Assembly (NCBI GenBank): GCA_026387405.1 | Contig: JAPLLV010000055.1 | Coordinates: 1-46,476, forward strand | Length of the DNA stretch: 46,476 nucleotides | Direction: 5' to 3' | Origin: Candidatus Omnitrophota bacterium | GTDB taxonomy: Bacteria; Omnitrophota; Gorgyraeia; Gygaellales; Profunditerraquicolaceae | Part shown: positions 23,501 through 33,037 of the stretch, piece by piece | How the letters are laid out: each line of letters begins with the position of its first letter | Numbering within the stretch: the stretch's first letter is position 1 | The notes under the pieces: generated by a model | What the model saw: only the letters and a program-made list of their open reading frames with translations | Told to the model about the DNA's origin: nothing | Databases searched by the model: none | Translations under genes and position numbers: made by a program

Positions 23501-25642
23501 GTTCTCATCCTCGAAGGTTTGTGATAATAACCTGAGGGGCCAGCCTTCGTGGAACCGGGTTTCTACAAAATAGCTGCCTTTTGTAAAAACATTTGGAATA
23601 TCGGCCAGTGTCAGGTATATCTCATATTCTCCCGGGTCATTGCCCAAGACGCCGGTATCCCAAGTTCCCAGCACTCCGGAAACCGCAGCAGTCCCGCCGC
23701 CTGTCAATTCTATGCCTTGGCTGCATCGTGGCTCACCCGGCTTGGCGTATTCGATCTTGAAGCGGCCCAGTGCAAAACCGCTAAACTGTGCCTTTTCTCC
23801 TTTTTTAAAGCTGAATTTATTAATGGGAGAATCTATACCAACACGGCTCAAATTAAATTCCCGAAAATCCATAGCGCTTTGCCCCGCAGTATCGGTGGCG
23901 ACTACCCTGATAAGATATACACCGTCTTCAGGCAGGCCCAGTATGTTCCAATCTGCCAGAAACGTGTCATTCACCGGGCTGGAAGCAGCGATAGGCTTCC
24001 ATTGCCCCCCGGAAGGAACGCGATATTCGACTTTATAGGTACAGCCCTGGGCGGCTTTTGCCTTTCCGTTTATTTTTATTACACCTTGCGTAAACATACT
24101 CGTATCAATAGAAGAAATCGAGGCTATTATAACCGGTTGATCCGCCAGAGTGACCGCTCGAAAGGCATTGACCCTGCCGTGGCCTGCGTAACGATCCCAT
24201 CCCGCAGGCCCTACATCGTCCGCAGAAGAGCGTAACGCTTGCCCCACCTCGTCGTTGGTCATATTTTGATGTGCAGCCAAGATAAGAGCGGCAACTCCTG
24301 CCACATGCGGGCAAGCCATGGAAGTTCCTGCCATACGCCAGTAGCCTGGCGCCACTTTATAGCCGGGATATGTGACCGCCCAAACTGATTGATCGGACAT
24401 GGTGGAAAGGATATTGTATGTGTTATCCGGGGTCCCGCCACCGGGCGCGCACACCGCAACCTTATTGCCAAAATTAGAGAAGTAGCATTTACCGTCATTC
24501 TGGTCCGAAGCCGCAACTGCCAGTACCGTATCAATAGATGCGGGAGTATAATTAATGCAATCAATGTTGGCATTTCCCGCCGCGGCAATGCAAACGCATC
24601 CTGCTGCGTAGGCATAATGGAACGCATCCATAAGCAGCCAGCTTGTGCCGGTGGCACCCCAAGAGTTGCTTAACACCTTGGCGCCATGCTCAGCCGCATA
24701 AAGCACGCAGTTTGCCAGGTCCTGAATGCTTCCGCTCCCGTCGTTTTTAAGCCCTTTTAACGGCATGATCCTGGCCCGAGGAGCTACGCCAATGACCCCC
24801 TGCGCATTATTTCCTACCGCAGCGATAGTGCCCGCGCAATGCGTCCCATGGCCAAAACCATCCATGGGATCATTATTGTTATTCGCAAAATTCCATCCGA
24901 TCATGTTATCAGTTATCTCACCGGGTTCGATGATATGGTTTGCGTTACTATCGCAGTCATTCAGGTCTTTTTTACCATCCTGGTTCCTGTCCGGCACGGC
25001 AGGATTAACCCATATATTATCCCACAGGTCGGAATGATTATAATCCACTCCGGAGTCTATCACCGCGACTACTACGTCCTGCCCTTGTGATACTGCCCAA
25101 GTCTGTTGGCTTTGGACCTTTTTTATACCCCATAGGTCGTCATACTCCTGCTGCCAACTGCCTCGTGAAGATAAGAATGGGTCGTTAGGCGTAGTCTCTA
25201 CCGTAACTATATAATTAGGCTCGGCATATTCTATACTGGGATCAGTTTTTAGCTTTTGGCAGATTTCTAAAATGTTCCCGTCTGTCTTTAGCAGATATAT
25301 GGGCATGAGGTCTTGTGTTTGTCCCTCTTGCGGCAACGCCCCATTTTGATCCTTCAACGCCTGGTGCACCGCCGGAAATACCGGTTTTTCATCTTTAAGG
25401 TTGTACTTACTTCTTATATCTGCCAAGCGCGCGGCATCCATTATTTCCCTGGTGGAATAACTCATTGCAAAGAGCGACTGGACGGATTCTTTATACTTTA
25501 ATTTAAGGATAATTTCATGAGGAACATAGTCTGGTTCTCTTGCAGCAGCCATTCTTTTCAATCCTTCATTCGCGAAAGAATAGTTACCAGATATTCCCGC
25601 CAGAAAAACCAACAATGCCAACAATTGTCGAAAAGACTTCAT
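20525..25642 (-). CDS. Large secreted subtilase (S8) with FG-GAP-like, IPT and fibronectin-type regions
   Basis: 1705 residues. A signal peptide ends near ANEGLKR; residues 40-148 resemble an inhibitor-type propeptide. The catalytic triad is intact: Asp196 (VIDSGVDYNHSDLW), His265 (GFGHGTHCAG) and Ser441 (AGTSMACPHVAG), with oxyanion Asn357. Later parts contain repeat units with calcium-type DxDxDG loops (DFDGKAGKECVI, DLDGDARPETVV, DIDGDGKLELVV) like FG-GAP/VCBS propeller blades, IPT/TIG-like PPAGIARTQLVMRG, a fibronectin-like PPSGLSAQFV, and an Ig-like PVITHIGDKTIGVNKELKF. The C-terminus ends in two 27-residue tandem repeats and a truncated second copy of the Ig-like domain. Likely processes protein outside the cell; target unknown. 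Confidence 0.93.
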   Translation of the reverse strand: MKSFRQLLALLVFLAGISGNYSFANEGLKRMAAAREPDYVPHEIILKLKYKESVQSLFAMSYSTREIMDAARLADIRSKYNLKDEKPVFPAVHQALKDQNGALPQEGQTQDLMPIYLLKTDGNILEICQKLKTDPSIEYAEPNYIVTVETTPNDPFLSSRGSWQQEYDDLWGIKKVQSQQTWAVSQGQDVVVAVIDSGVDYNHSDLWDNIWVNPAVPDRNQDGKKDLNDCDSNANHIIEPGEITDNMIGWNFANNNNDPMDGFGHGTHCAGTIAAVGNNAQGVIGVAPRARIMPLKGLKNDGSGSIQDLANCVLYAAEHGAKVLSNSWGATGTSWLLMDAFHYAYAAGCVCIAAAGNANIDCINYTPASIDTVLAVAASDQNDGKCYFSNFGNKVAVCAPGGGTPDNTYNILSTMSDQSVWAVTYPGYKVAPGYWRMAGTSMACPHVAGVAALILAAHQNMTNDEVGQALRSSADDVGPAGWDRYAGHGRVNAFRAVTLADQPVIIASISSIDTSMFTQGVIKINGKAKAAQGCTYKVEYRVPSGGQWKPIAASSPVNDTFLADWNILGLPEDGVYLIRVVATDTAGQSAMDFREFNLSRVGIDSPINKFSFKKGEKAQFSGFALGRFKIEYAKPGEPRCSQGIELTGGGTAAVSGVLGTWDTGVLGNDPGEYEIYLTLADIPNVFTKGSYFVETRFHEGWPLRLLSQTFEDENNLLVGDLGLQNSGLELVVKTAVLMGNSIWMDREELQVYSHNGILSHTLYFPGNAARAYMGTFSLYNPNNQPGVISKFFPAGQPPQVHFTDIHGNEFPGYPVELSLGDRFQESPMIVTDFDGKAGKECVIINSENPAVAYIQNAETCISKQPQRMVFPFNLTNGDYGQFAAAEDNAGLSSLIVAHQKYDPPVIYLDVYDQAGNLRWGKQYDNAGSCTVITGDSNHDGKNEIVYSVSRPLNDTLVYATDLAGNQLPGWPVRIGEGESVRDMAMGDLDGDARPETVVVTDHAVTSIRTDGSMRAIVGTPLDTTCTNVLIADINNEEIMEIMVFENVLTPDVKSQTAAYLYSQIEVYTPEGKCLARFYPRGGRCHGASAAIKDIDGDGKLELVVTNEGFYKYDFNIYNPMFTTNSYINVFDLEGNASASAIAWGQFRHDPQRTGCYTAPAERKFSGFLPESTALGKEIVLQGRNLDTVKYVTLDPDSWYHAASYEITITSRTPDQLVCILPKERIFGGYITLHFADTSMVSKQVFLAAPTVDTLTPPAGIARTQLVMRGPNIGYNYNVGMIRNNPLGITAVRFGVNADGSAGVPVKPDLQPDRLVVQVPYGLTPGNNRIAIDYDGGKRTTVVPAAFTFLGPPLPPSGLSAQFVPSSSSFSQTTPDQVSLSWQDNSDNEKVFKVQRRMQEPFKDINGDGTWNPGEPFMDLNGDGVWTKTDYASLGCLDANKTSYMDTKIIPYAVYFYRVNAINYLGQSAYSNEASVTIPYFNGPPVITHIGDKTIGVNKELKFVVNAADPDEKDTLTYKTNQLPSGAQFDASSHVFTWTPAPRQEGKYMVTFSVSDGHSVAYENVVISVTPRYARFGYSYKILPLPKVSPRTPVDCILNLFCNFSLFGKLLNPGEAQVIQPVSDKTIAGSNKASVTIANFNTPPVVNHIRDKTMAGSNKASVTIANFNTPPVANHISDKTIKVNKELKFVVNVTDPYDKDTLPAPK
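20607..20768 (-). repeat. Two 81-base tandem repeats at the 3' end of the subtilase gene
   Basis: Two nearly identical 81-base units (20607-20687 and 20688-20768), each coding 27 residues containing AGSNKASVTIANFNTPPV. A partial third copy of the motif lies upstream. Only a few substitutions separate the units, implying recent duplication. Confidence 0.9.
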
Positions 25643-25686
25643 CGCTCAACTCCTGGGAAATTTTACCGTAACTTATTCATAATAAA

Positions 25687-25715
25687 ACCTTACACTACGC
25701 AACAGACATTGTCAA
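25687..25715 (-). promoter_or_regulatory. Promoter for the subtilase gene
   Basis: Minus-strand TTGACA (25710-25715), 17-base spacer, TAAGGT (25687-25692). Predicted start near 25680, leaving a leader of about 38 bases with GGAG before the ATG. Confidence 0.6.
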
Positions 25716-25730
25716 TGAGAGACAACATCT

Positions 25731-25750
25731 CAAAGAAAGGGGTTTCTTTG
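25731..25750. repeat. Perfect 8-base hairpin upstream of the subtilase promoter
   Basis: CAAAGAAA/TTTCTTTG with a 4-base loop, just upstream of the -35. It could be an operator, or part of the 3' end of the pyk transcript since no other terminator is visible between 25751 and 25910; that stretch of 160 bases contains no gene I can support. Confidence 0.5.
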
Positions 25751-25910
25751 CACCTGTTTAGAAGGGTTAAATAGTGTAAATCTTGTAATATACTAACGAA
25801 TTGGGAGTGTTGATGCAAAGGGTAGTACAGAATCAAACACTGAACTATAGAATAGACGCGGATTTTGCAGTGGGAAGCGGAAGGCCTGCTAAAGCAAACA
25901 GCATAAAGGA

Positions 25911-26924
25911 TCAGGAATTTTCCCCTGTAAACTTGATTATTTTACGCATTATATCCACGCAGGCTGCGGGGTATAGCCCGATTGCCGTTTCCGCGGAAAG
26001 CATAAGATAATCCGATCCGTCCAGCATGGCATTAGCCACGTCCGAGACCTCTGCCCTTGTAGGTATGTGATTTTCAGTCATGCTTTCTAACATCTGCGTA
26101 GCAGTGATCACGATCTTCCTTGCCCGGTTGCACTTTTTTATTATCTTCTTCTGGATTACCGGAACCTCATATATGGGAACGGATACCCCCATATCTCCCC
26201 TGGCGATCATGATCCCGTCAGAAACATCGATTATCTCATCTATGTTCTTTATCCCCTCGCGATTCTCGATCTTGGCTATGACCCGGCATTTATGCGGGCA
26301 GCCTTTCAGGTATTCCCTTAAAGTAAGGATATCCTCTTTATTCCTTACGAAAGACTGGGCGATATAATCGACCTTGTTTTCAATACAAAAACCGATATCG
26401 GACTTATCTTTCTCCGTCAGGCCTTTAAAATCCAGCCGCACGTCCGGCATATTTATACCTTTACGTTCCTTGATCAATCCCGGTATGATAACCTTGGCCT
26501 TAAGGCATTTTTTCCCATACCCTTTAACCGCCAAGGCGATATTTCCGTCATCGATATAAATATATTGCCCGATCTTGAGCCTGGCCAAAGGACCCCTATA
26601 ATCAAAGGGAATAAGGTTACCGTCTCCTTGAGTGCTTTCGGTGGTCAACCAGATGACCTGACCCTTCCTAACCTTAAGCGGCACGCCGCCTTTAAGCCTT
26701 CCAATCCTCAAGCGATAACCCTCTAAATCCCCTAACAGCTTTGTGTTGCGATGATGTTTTAGGTTTAGCCCTCTTATAATACGTATCCGATTGAGGTGCG
26801 CCTTAAGGCTGCCGTGGGAAAAATTCAACCTGGCAATATCCATACCGGCGCGCATCATCTCAAGCAGGATACCTGCCCGGCTTGAGGCAGGTCCCAAGGT
26901 ACAGATTATTTTTGCCTTTGGCAT
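25911..26924 (-). CDS. pyk: Pyruvate kinase lacking the C-terminal domain
   Basis: 337 residues against about 470 for typical bacterial enzymes. The catalytic (A) and lid (B) domains are present: [46 protein letters not shown] and [11 protein letters not shown]. It ends at [14 protein letters not shown], about where the C-terminal regulatory domain begins. No frameshifted continuation was seen in 25751-25910. It makes pyruvate and ATP from phosphoenolpyruvate; loss of the C domain suggests no allosteric effector site. It lies 13 bases after the desulfoferrodoxin-like gene; no clear Shine-Dalgarno. Confidence 0.92.
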   Translation of the reverse strand: MPKAKIICTLGPASSRAGILLEMMRAGMDIARLNFSHGSLKAHLNRIRIIRGLNLKHHRNTKLLGDLEGYRLRIGRLKGGVPLKVRKGQVIWLTTESTQGDGNLIPFDYRGPLARLKIGQYIYIDDGNIALAVKGYGKKCLKAKVIIPGLIKERKGINMPDVRLDFKGLTEKDKSDIGFCIENKVDYIAQSFVRNKEDILTLREYLKGCPHKCRVIAKIENREGIKNIDEIIDVSDGIMIARGDMGVSVPIYEVPVIQKKIIKKCNRARKIVITATQMLESMTENHIPTRAEVSDVANAMLDGSDYLMLSAETAIGLYPAACVDIMRKIIKFTGENS

Positions 26925-26937
26925 CTGGATCTGGCGA

Positions 26938-27291
26938 TTATTTTCTGGATTGTACTGTGATTTGCTTCTGTAATACCCCGCTGATATTGCAGTAGCCTTC
27001 TACGGCAAGCACGTCGCCGTCTTTTGCGTCGGGGATAAGATAGGTAACGGTCTGGGTATTAAAATTATCCTGCCGGGAAAGGGTATGTTCGATTATTCCT
27101 TTTCCGTTTAAAGACACGTCCACTTTTTTGATGTAATGGTTCGCGGGATTAGCTACATCGTGGTAAATGACCGCTTGCAGCATTTTGGTCCCCGGATCAA
27201 AAGTTATCTTGATATCACGCGGCGGATGCGCATAGGCTATTGTACTGACCGCCAGGAAAATAAACGTTAATAACAATGCTATCTTTTTCAT
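26938..27291 (-). CDS. Exported desulfoferrodoxin-fold protein with incomplete iron site
   Basis: 117 residues. A signal peptide ends ending AYAHPP. The core resembles the ferrous-iron domain of superoxide reductase: [21 protein letters not shown] supplies two histidines, and [10 protein letters not shown] aligns with the CNIHG iron site except that the final histidine is Ser. So the fold is likely conserved and the catalysis may not be. Related to the neelaredoxin gene 30088-30483 in the same unit. The role is unknown; it may bind iron or a redox partner. Confidence 0.6.
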   Translation of the reverse strand: MKKIALLLTFIFLAVSTIAYAHPPRDIKITFDPGTKMLQAVIYHDVANPANHYIKKVDVSLNGKGIIEHTLSRQDNFNTQTVTYLIPDAKDGDVLAVEGYCNISGVLQKQITVQSRK

Positions 27292-27308
27292 TTCTCCCCT
27301 CCAGTTTA

Positions 27309-28166
27309 TTAAATAAATTCTTTAAGCGCGGCGCTTATGTCGATATCTTTAATATCTTCTTCTATCAGGGGCGGAATTTTGTTAATACCCCTTCTGTCTT
27401 CATAAGTTTCTTTCTCGGCCCTGTAGATTATCCCCAGAGGAATCTTATCCCCCCATTCCGCGGCCTTGCGGTATGCCGCATATTTATCTCCGGGATCGTA
27501 TGAGGCATCGTCATTTAGTTTGTACACCCGTTTTGTGTACCACTCATAAGTATTCTTTTTGTTATAAGTAACGCACGGCTGCAACACGTCTATTAAGGCA
27601 AAACCCCTGTGTTTTACGCCTTCCTGTATCAACCAGGACAGATGTTCGGAGTCGGCGGAATACCCCCTGGCCACGAATCCGCACCCCAGGGCGATCGCCA
27701 TCTCCAGGGGATGCAGGGGTTCCATGACCACGCCATGCACCTGGACCTTAGTCAGAAAACCCAGATCAGTAGTAGGCGAGGCCTGGCCTTTGGTCAATCC
27801 GTAGACCTGGTTATTGTGCACGATAACCGTTATATCCACATTTCTCCTTATATTATGCATAATATGATTACCGCCCTCACCATAGCAATCCCCGTCACCG
27901 GTGGTAACAATGACGGTTAGATCACGGTTAGCGATCTTTGCCGCAACCGCCGGCGGAATAGCCCTGCCATGAAGGCCGTTAAAACAATTAGCCTTTATAT
28001 AATGGGGCAGCTTTGCCGCCTGCCCTATTCCCGATACAAGCAAAATATCTTTGGGCGGCCTGCCCAAGGCGGCCAAGGCCTTCTTGAGGGAATTTAAGAT
28101 CCCGAAGTCCCCGCATCCCGGGCACCAGGTTATCTCGTCATTACTTTTAAAATCATTAGAATCCAT
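27309..28166 (-). CDS. korB: 2-oxoacid:ferredoxin oxidoreductase, beta subunit
   Basis: 285 residues. CPGCGDFGILNSLKKAL begins the subunit, and the thiamine diphosphate motif is GDGDCYGEGGNHIMHNIRRN, followed by NNQVYGLTKGQASPTTDLGF. The subunit pairs with the alpha/gamma subunit encoded immediately upstream to oxidise a 2-oxoacid (2-oxoglutarate or similar) with CoA and ferredoxin. Substrate choice cannot be read. The start lies directly after the korA stop. Confidence 0.95.
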   Translation of the reverse strand: MDSNDFKSNDEITWCPGCGDFGILNSLKKALAALGRPPKDILLVSGIGQAAKLPHYIKANCFNGLHGRAIPPAVAAKIANRDLTVIVTTGDGDCYGEGGNHIMHNIRRNVDITVIVHNNQVYGLTKGQASPTTDLGFLTKVQVHGVVMEPLHPLEMAIALGCGFVARGYSADSEHLSWLIQEGVKHRGFALIDVLQPCVTYNKKNTYEWYTKRVYKLNDDASYDPGDKYAAYRKAAEWGDKIPLGIIYRAEKETYEDRRGINKIPPLIEEDIKDIDISAALKEFI

Positions 28167-29870
28167 TTATCCTAGCTCCTCTATCCTTTTGATCAAATAA
28201 TCCAGATCAAAAGGCCTGCCATCATACCGCAATATCGAACGTTTGACCTTAATGCCGGTCTCCCTCGCTAAAAGCCTGGCAAGCTGCCCCCCGGCGTTAT
28301 TCTCCACTGTCAAGACGTCCTTTTTTTCTTTTAATAACAGGCTCAAATCCACCGTGGGGAAAGGCCAGACCTGCGATAGGTGCACAAAGCCAAAGTCTTT
28401 TCCCAGAGACTCACAGGCCTCTTTTATTACGCCATAGGTCGAACCAAAACCCATAAGAACCGTCTTTGCCTTTTCCAGATTATATACGGCAGGCTTCTCT
28501 ATTTCTTCCTTAAGCCCGGCCATTTTTTTATAAAATCTTTTTTTCACCATCTTTATGCGCATCCCGGCATCCTCGGTGATATGCCCTTCCTCATTGTGCT
28601 CATCACTGTCAACATAGATACAATCATCTATCCAGGACGGTATGGCGCGGGGAGACACCCCTGATTCGGTAAACTGGTATCTTTTATAGCCGGATATTTT
28701 TTTAGAATCCTCTCTGGAAATGATATGCCTTTGGACCTTAGCCTTATTCAGATCGAACGGCTCTATATTACGGTATGCATCCGCCAGGTGCTGGTCGGTC
28801 ATGATCAAAACCGGCACCTGATATTTTTCCGCGATATTGAACGCCTTTATTGTCAGGTAAAACGCTTCTTCAGGCGTTCCTGGAGCATACACTACCCTGG
28901 CGAATTCACCGTGCCCGGCATGTATAAGAAAATCCAGGTCTGCCTGTTCGGTCCTGGTGGGAAATCCCGTGGCCGGTGCCGGCCTCTGGGCGTCAACAGC
29001 GACAATGGGAGTTTCTGTCATTCCCGAGAGGCTCAAACCCTCCACCATCAGCGCGAATCCTCCACCGGAAGTGGCGGTCATCGCGCGCACTCCGGCAAAT
29101 GACGCACCGATGATCATATTGATGGCTGCTACCTCATCCTCTGCCTGCTCTACTATAATATTGAACTTATCGGCAAAGTGTGAGATCGTGTCCATAATGC
29201 TTGTCGAGGGGGTCATAGGATAGGCTGAATAAAATTTGCATCCCGACCTTATCGCTCCCAGCGCAACAGCGTTGTTGCCGTCCATGAGCAAGGTCTCGGC
29301 AGCAGCAAAGGCTTTTATCTGGAATTTATTCTTAAAATCACTCTCCGGGTAATCGTACCCGGATCGCGCAGCCAGAATATTCTTGGCGATCATATCCTCG
29401 CCTTTATCGCCAAAGGTATCTTTTACGGCCTCCTCCAGATACTTAAAATCTATCCCTGCCATTGCCAGGATAAGACCGCAGCAAACAGTATTAACAAAAA
29501 TCTCGCTGCCGATACCGCGGGCTATATCATAAAGAGGGACGTCAAAAAAACACGGACATTCTTCTGTGATGCCGAATTTCTTTTTGTCCAGGATCAAAAC
29601 TCCCCCATCGGCGGCCTCCTCTTTATATAACCCGGCGCTTCTTTTGTCCAGGCTGACTATGATCTCTGATTTTTTACGAGGGGAGTAGATTGGCTTATTC
29701 GAGAGCCTCAACTGAAAGAAATTGTTCCCGCCGCGCACTCTCGACATATAATCCTGGTTCGCAAAGACGTAATAACCTGCTTTTTTAAATATCCGGCATA
29801 ATACTATACCGATAGTCTGCATGCCCTGCCCTGCTTCGCCGGCGATCTTAATGCTGATCTCGTCTATCAT
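28167..29870 (-). CDS. korA: 2-oxoacid:ferredoxin oxidoreductase, fused gamma-alpha subunit
   Basis: 567 residues. The gamma domain comes first (ISIKIAGEAGQGMQTIGIVL, RVRGGNNFFQLRLS), then the alpha domain from about residue 190 (GNNAVALGAIRSGCKFYSAYPMTPSTSI, YPMTP motif). The start ATG 29868-29870 is chosen because MIDEISIKIAGEAGQG is the usual gamma N-terminus; an ATG at 29906 would overlap the ferredoxin gene. Works with korB and the ferredoxin upstream. Confidence 0.93.
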   Translation of the reverse strand: MIDEISIKIAGEAGQGMQTIGIVLCRIFKKAGYYVFANQDYMSRVRGGNNFFQLRLSNKPIYSPRKKSEIIVSLDKRSAGLYKEEAADGGVLILDKKKFGITEECPCFFDVPLYDIARGIGSEIFVNTVCCGLILAMAGIDFKYLEEAVKDTFGDKGEDMIAKNILAARSGYDYPESDFKNKFQIKAFAAAETLLMDGNNAVALGAIRSGCKFYSAYPMTPSTSIMDTISHFADKFNIIVEQAEDEVAAINMIIGASFAGVRAMTATSGGGFALMVEGLSLSGMTETPIVAVDAQRPAPATGFPTRTEQADLDFLIHAGHGEFARVVYAPGTPEEAFYLTIKAFNIAEKYQVPVLIMTDQHLADAYRNIEPFDLNKAKVQRHIISREDSKKISGYKRYQFTESGVSPRAIPSWIDDCIYVDSDEHNEEGHITEDAGMRIKMVKKRFYKKMAGLKEEIEKPAVYNLEKAKTVLMGFGSTYGVIKEACESLGKDFGFVHLSQVWPFPTVDLSLLLKEKKDVLTVENNAGGQLARLLARETGIKVKRSILRYDGRPFDLDYLIKRIEELG

Positions 29871-29883
29871 ATAGCTTTGGGCC

Positions 29884-30072
29884 TTACCCTTCCTGCGTGA
29901 TGGCATTCACAGGACAACTCTCCACTGCCTGCCTGCAGGAATCCTTTAATTTTTCCGGCACGGGATTTACATATACTGTTGACTTATCCTCATGCATCTT
30001 AAAGACTTCCGGGCAGATCTGGGTGCACAAAGTACATCCAATACAAACTTCCGGGTTGACAAAAACTTTCAC
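29884..30072 (-). CDS. Ferredoxin, single [4Fe-4S]
   Basis: 62 residues with CIGCTLCTQIC and a later CP pair (Cys53). Ligands are likely C10, C13, C16 and C53, with C20 and C46 forming the disulfide known from Thermotoga-type ferredoxins. It sits just before korA and is the probable electron acceptor of KorAB. Confidence 0.96.
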   Translation of the reverse strand: MKVFVNPEVCIGCTLCTQICPEVFKMHEDKSTVYVNPVPEKLKDSCRQAVESCPVNAITQEG

Positions 30073-30087
30073 AATGAACTCCTTGTT

Positions 30088-30483
30088 CTATTCTACTATT
30101 AACTCTTTACTGCTCTGCCACAGCCCATGTATATTGCAATAACTGGCGGCATATATTGTCCCTGCCTTGTCTGTCTTTAGGCTTGCCGATACTTCCGGAT
30201 GGGTATAGACAGTGCTCGTGTCCGGGCCGTTGACTGAAGCGCCGTGGGCAGAGAATTCCATTCTGCCTATCTGATAAGGAAACTTTTCCCCTTGAGGATG
30301 AAAATACAGCTCAATCCAGCTTATATGGTGTTCGGTCTTATTCGGATGCGCTATCTCTTTGCCGATAATAACGTTGACCTTAAAGACTACTCCCCTTTTT
30401 ACTTTATCCGGGGCCTCAATAACCGGGACATGTTTTTCCGCCTTCCAATCCGCGCTTTGGATCAATTCTTTCAGGTCTGCCAT
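30088..30483 (-). CDS. Superoxide reductase, neelaredoxin type (class II)
   Basis: 131 residues, without the N-terminal desulforedoxin domain. Iron ligands: Glu16-Lys-His18 (EKHVPVIE), His46 and His52 (IAHPNKTEHHISW), Cys116 and His119 (CNIHGLW). Reduces superoxide to peroxide without making oxygen, as in anaerobes. No signal peptide, so cytosolic. It lies upstream of the ferredoxin, which may supply its electrons. Confidence 0.96.
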   Translation of the reverse strand: MADLKELIQSADWKAEKHVPVIEAPDKVKRGVVFKVNVIIGKEIAHPNKTEHHISWIELYFHPQGEKFPYQIGRMEFSAHGASVNGPDTSTVYTHPEVSASLKTDKAGTIYAASYCNIHGLWQSSKELIVE

Positions 30484-30523
30484 TTGATCTCACCTTTATC
30501 CTTTCCGTTCCGCCTTCTATTTC

Positions 30524-31192
30524 TTAATAAACCTTACCGTAGAACCCCTTTATCCGCGGGTCATTTTCAGATATATTCGCGATTATGCTTTTACCGGTGC
30601 TCTCTCCGAAATGCAAGAAAGCGGCAACCAGGAGGTAGTTTATGGTTTCCCTAAGGACCGGATTTTCACCGGTAGTAGAATTTTCGCCTATCCAGAGTAT
30701 CTGCCTTTCGTTGGCATCCCTTAGGCTCTTTGCATCGAGTACATTTAAAATAAGCGTCGAGGTATAAACGGTTACTCTATAGGGGACATACGTGGTGTAA
30801 CCCGGCAATGTTACTATCGAAGTAGAGGTCTTACCGTTTGACTTAGAGGTCTGGATGGTCTCTGTATCGCCCGGATTATAAACAGGCCTCACCTCTGTCG
30901 TGCTATTCCCCGAGCTTATCGAGTATGTAAAACTAATATACAAATCTGCCGAATCAGAAGACGCTATCCTGTATCCCTTTTCTGCCAGGAGCCTTTCAAT
31001 CTTGGATTTGATCTCCGCGTCAAAAATCGGATTTCTCTCGTTTTTATTCTCTAAAACGAAAACCGACGCCCCGGGATGAAGGGATATTGATGTTCGTGTC
31101 GCATTAAGATAATCATTGACCCTGACCGGATAATAGGTAGCGCAGCCGGATAAAAACATGAGAGATAAAATTAAAAATAGCGTCTTTTTCAT
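30524..31192 (-). CDS. DUF4136-like lipoprotein
   Basis: 222 residues, lipobox FLSGC (cysteine 17). The sequence ATRTSISLHPGASVFVLENK and KIERLLAEKGYRIASSDSADLYISFTYS follows the pattern of DUF4136 lipoproteins: a strand, then a helix that ends in a statement of hidden instability, then a YSI strand. Function unknown. It has its own promoter and AGAGGAGAA before the ATG. It lies 40 bases before the superoxide reductase gene. Confidence 0.7.
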   Translation of the reverse strand: MKKTLFLILSLMFLSGCATYYPVRVNDYLNATRTSISLHPGASVFVLENKNERNPIFDAEIKSKIERLLAEKGYRIASSDSADLYISFTYSISSGNSTTEVRPVYNPGDTETIQTSKSNGKTSTSIVTLPGYTTYVPYRVTVYTSTLILNVLDAKSLRDANERQILWIGENSTTGENPVLRETINYLLVAAFLHFGESTGKSIIANISENDPRIKGFYGKVY

Positions 31193-31227
31193 ATCAAGTT
31201 CTCCTCTATTACATTATTCATGATACA

Positions 31228-31255
31228 ATAATAATATAAATATGGAATTTGTAAA
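31228..31255 (-). promoter_or_regulatory. Promoter for the lipoprotein-led operon
   Basis: Minus TTTACA (31250-31255), 16-base spacer, TATTAT (31228-31233), about 30 bases before the ATG. It may drive the seven-gene unit down to pyk, since the intervening gaps are 0-40 bases. Confidence 0.6.
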
Positions 31256-31286
31256 CTGACTGATTCCGCTTTTTACTGACTTAATT

Positions 31287-31327
31287 CGCCGCAGGAGGCG
31301 GCGTACCCGCCATTCCGATAAGGCGGG
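31287..31327. repeat. Two REP-like hairpins after the ATP synthase operon
   Basis: 31287-31303 (CGCCGC/GCGGCG) and 31306-31327 (CCCGCC/GGCGGG) are adjacent hairpins between atpC and the next promoter. There is no T tract. They may still end the atp transcript. Confidence 0.65.
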
Positions 31328-31374
31328 GTGCCTACAACAGGAGTAATCTTCGGGGTATACGGAGGGACGTTGCG

Positions 31375-31628
31375 TTAAGAGTCTAAAAGGATCACGGCCC
31401 TGTTTTTGACAACCTCCAGGAAACCGCTGCCCTGGGATTTGAAAATTTCCCTCTTCCCAAAGGTATCTTTTAATATTATCCTGCCGCTCGTAAGCCTGGC
31501 GATGATCGGGGCGTGATTGGCTAATACTCCCAGATAACCCAGCTCTCCGGGAGCAACCAGAGAAATAACCTCTCCCCTGTATATTACTTTATCGGCAGCA
31601 AGGATATCTATGTGGAATTTCTTGTCCA

Positions 31629-31629
<1 letters not shown>
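31375..31629 (-). CDS. atpC: ATP synthase epsilon subunit, N-terminal domain only
   Basis: 84 residues against about 130-140 for most bacterial epsilon subunits. It contains the beta-sandwich (LDKKFHIDILAADKVIYRGE, APGELGYLGVLANHAPIIARL) but stops where the C-terminal helices should begin. Those helices cause inhibition in many bacteria, so this synthase may lack that control. The start ATG overlaps the last base of atpD. Confidence 0.92.
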
Positions 31630-33032
<1,403 letters not shown>

Positions 33033-33037
33033 TTAAC

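Noticed and set aside
23549-24235. 228-codon plus-strand frame
   Set aside because: Antisense to the subtilase catalytic and following region; no initiation signal or recognisable domain.
25751-25910. Possible frameshifted remainder of pyk
   Set aside because: None of the three minus-strand frames in this stretch shows a pyruvate kinase C-domain pattern.
25801-26010. Small plus-strand frame downstream of pyk
   Set aside because: Half of it overlaps the end of pyk on the other strand. No ribosome site or recognisable sequence.
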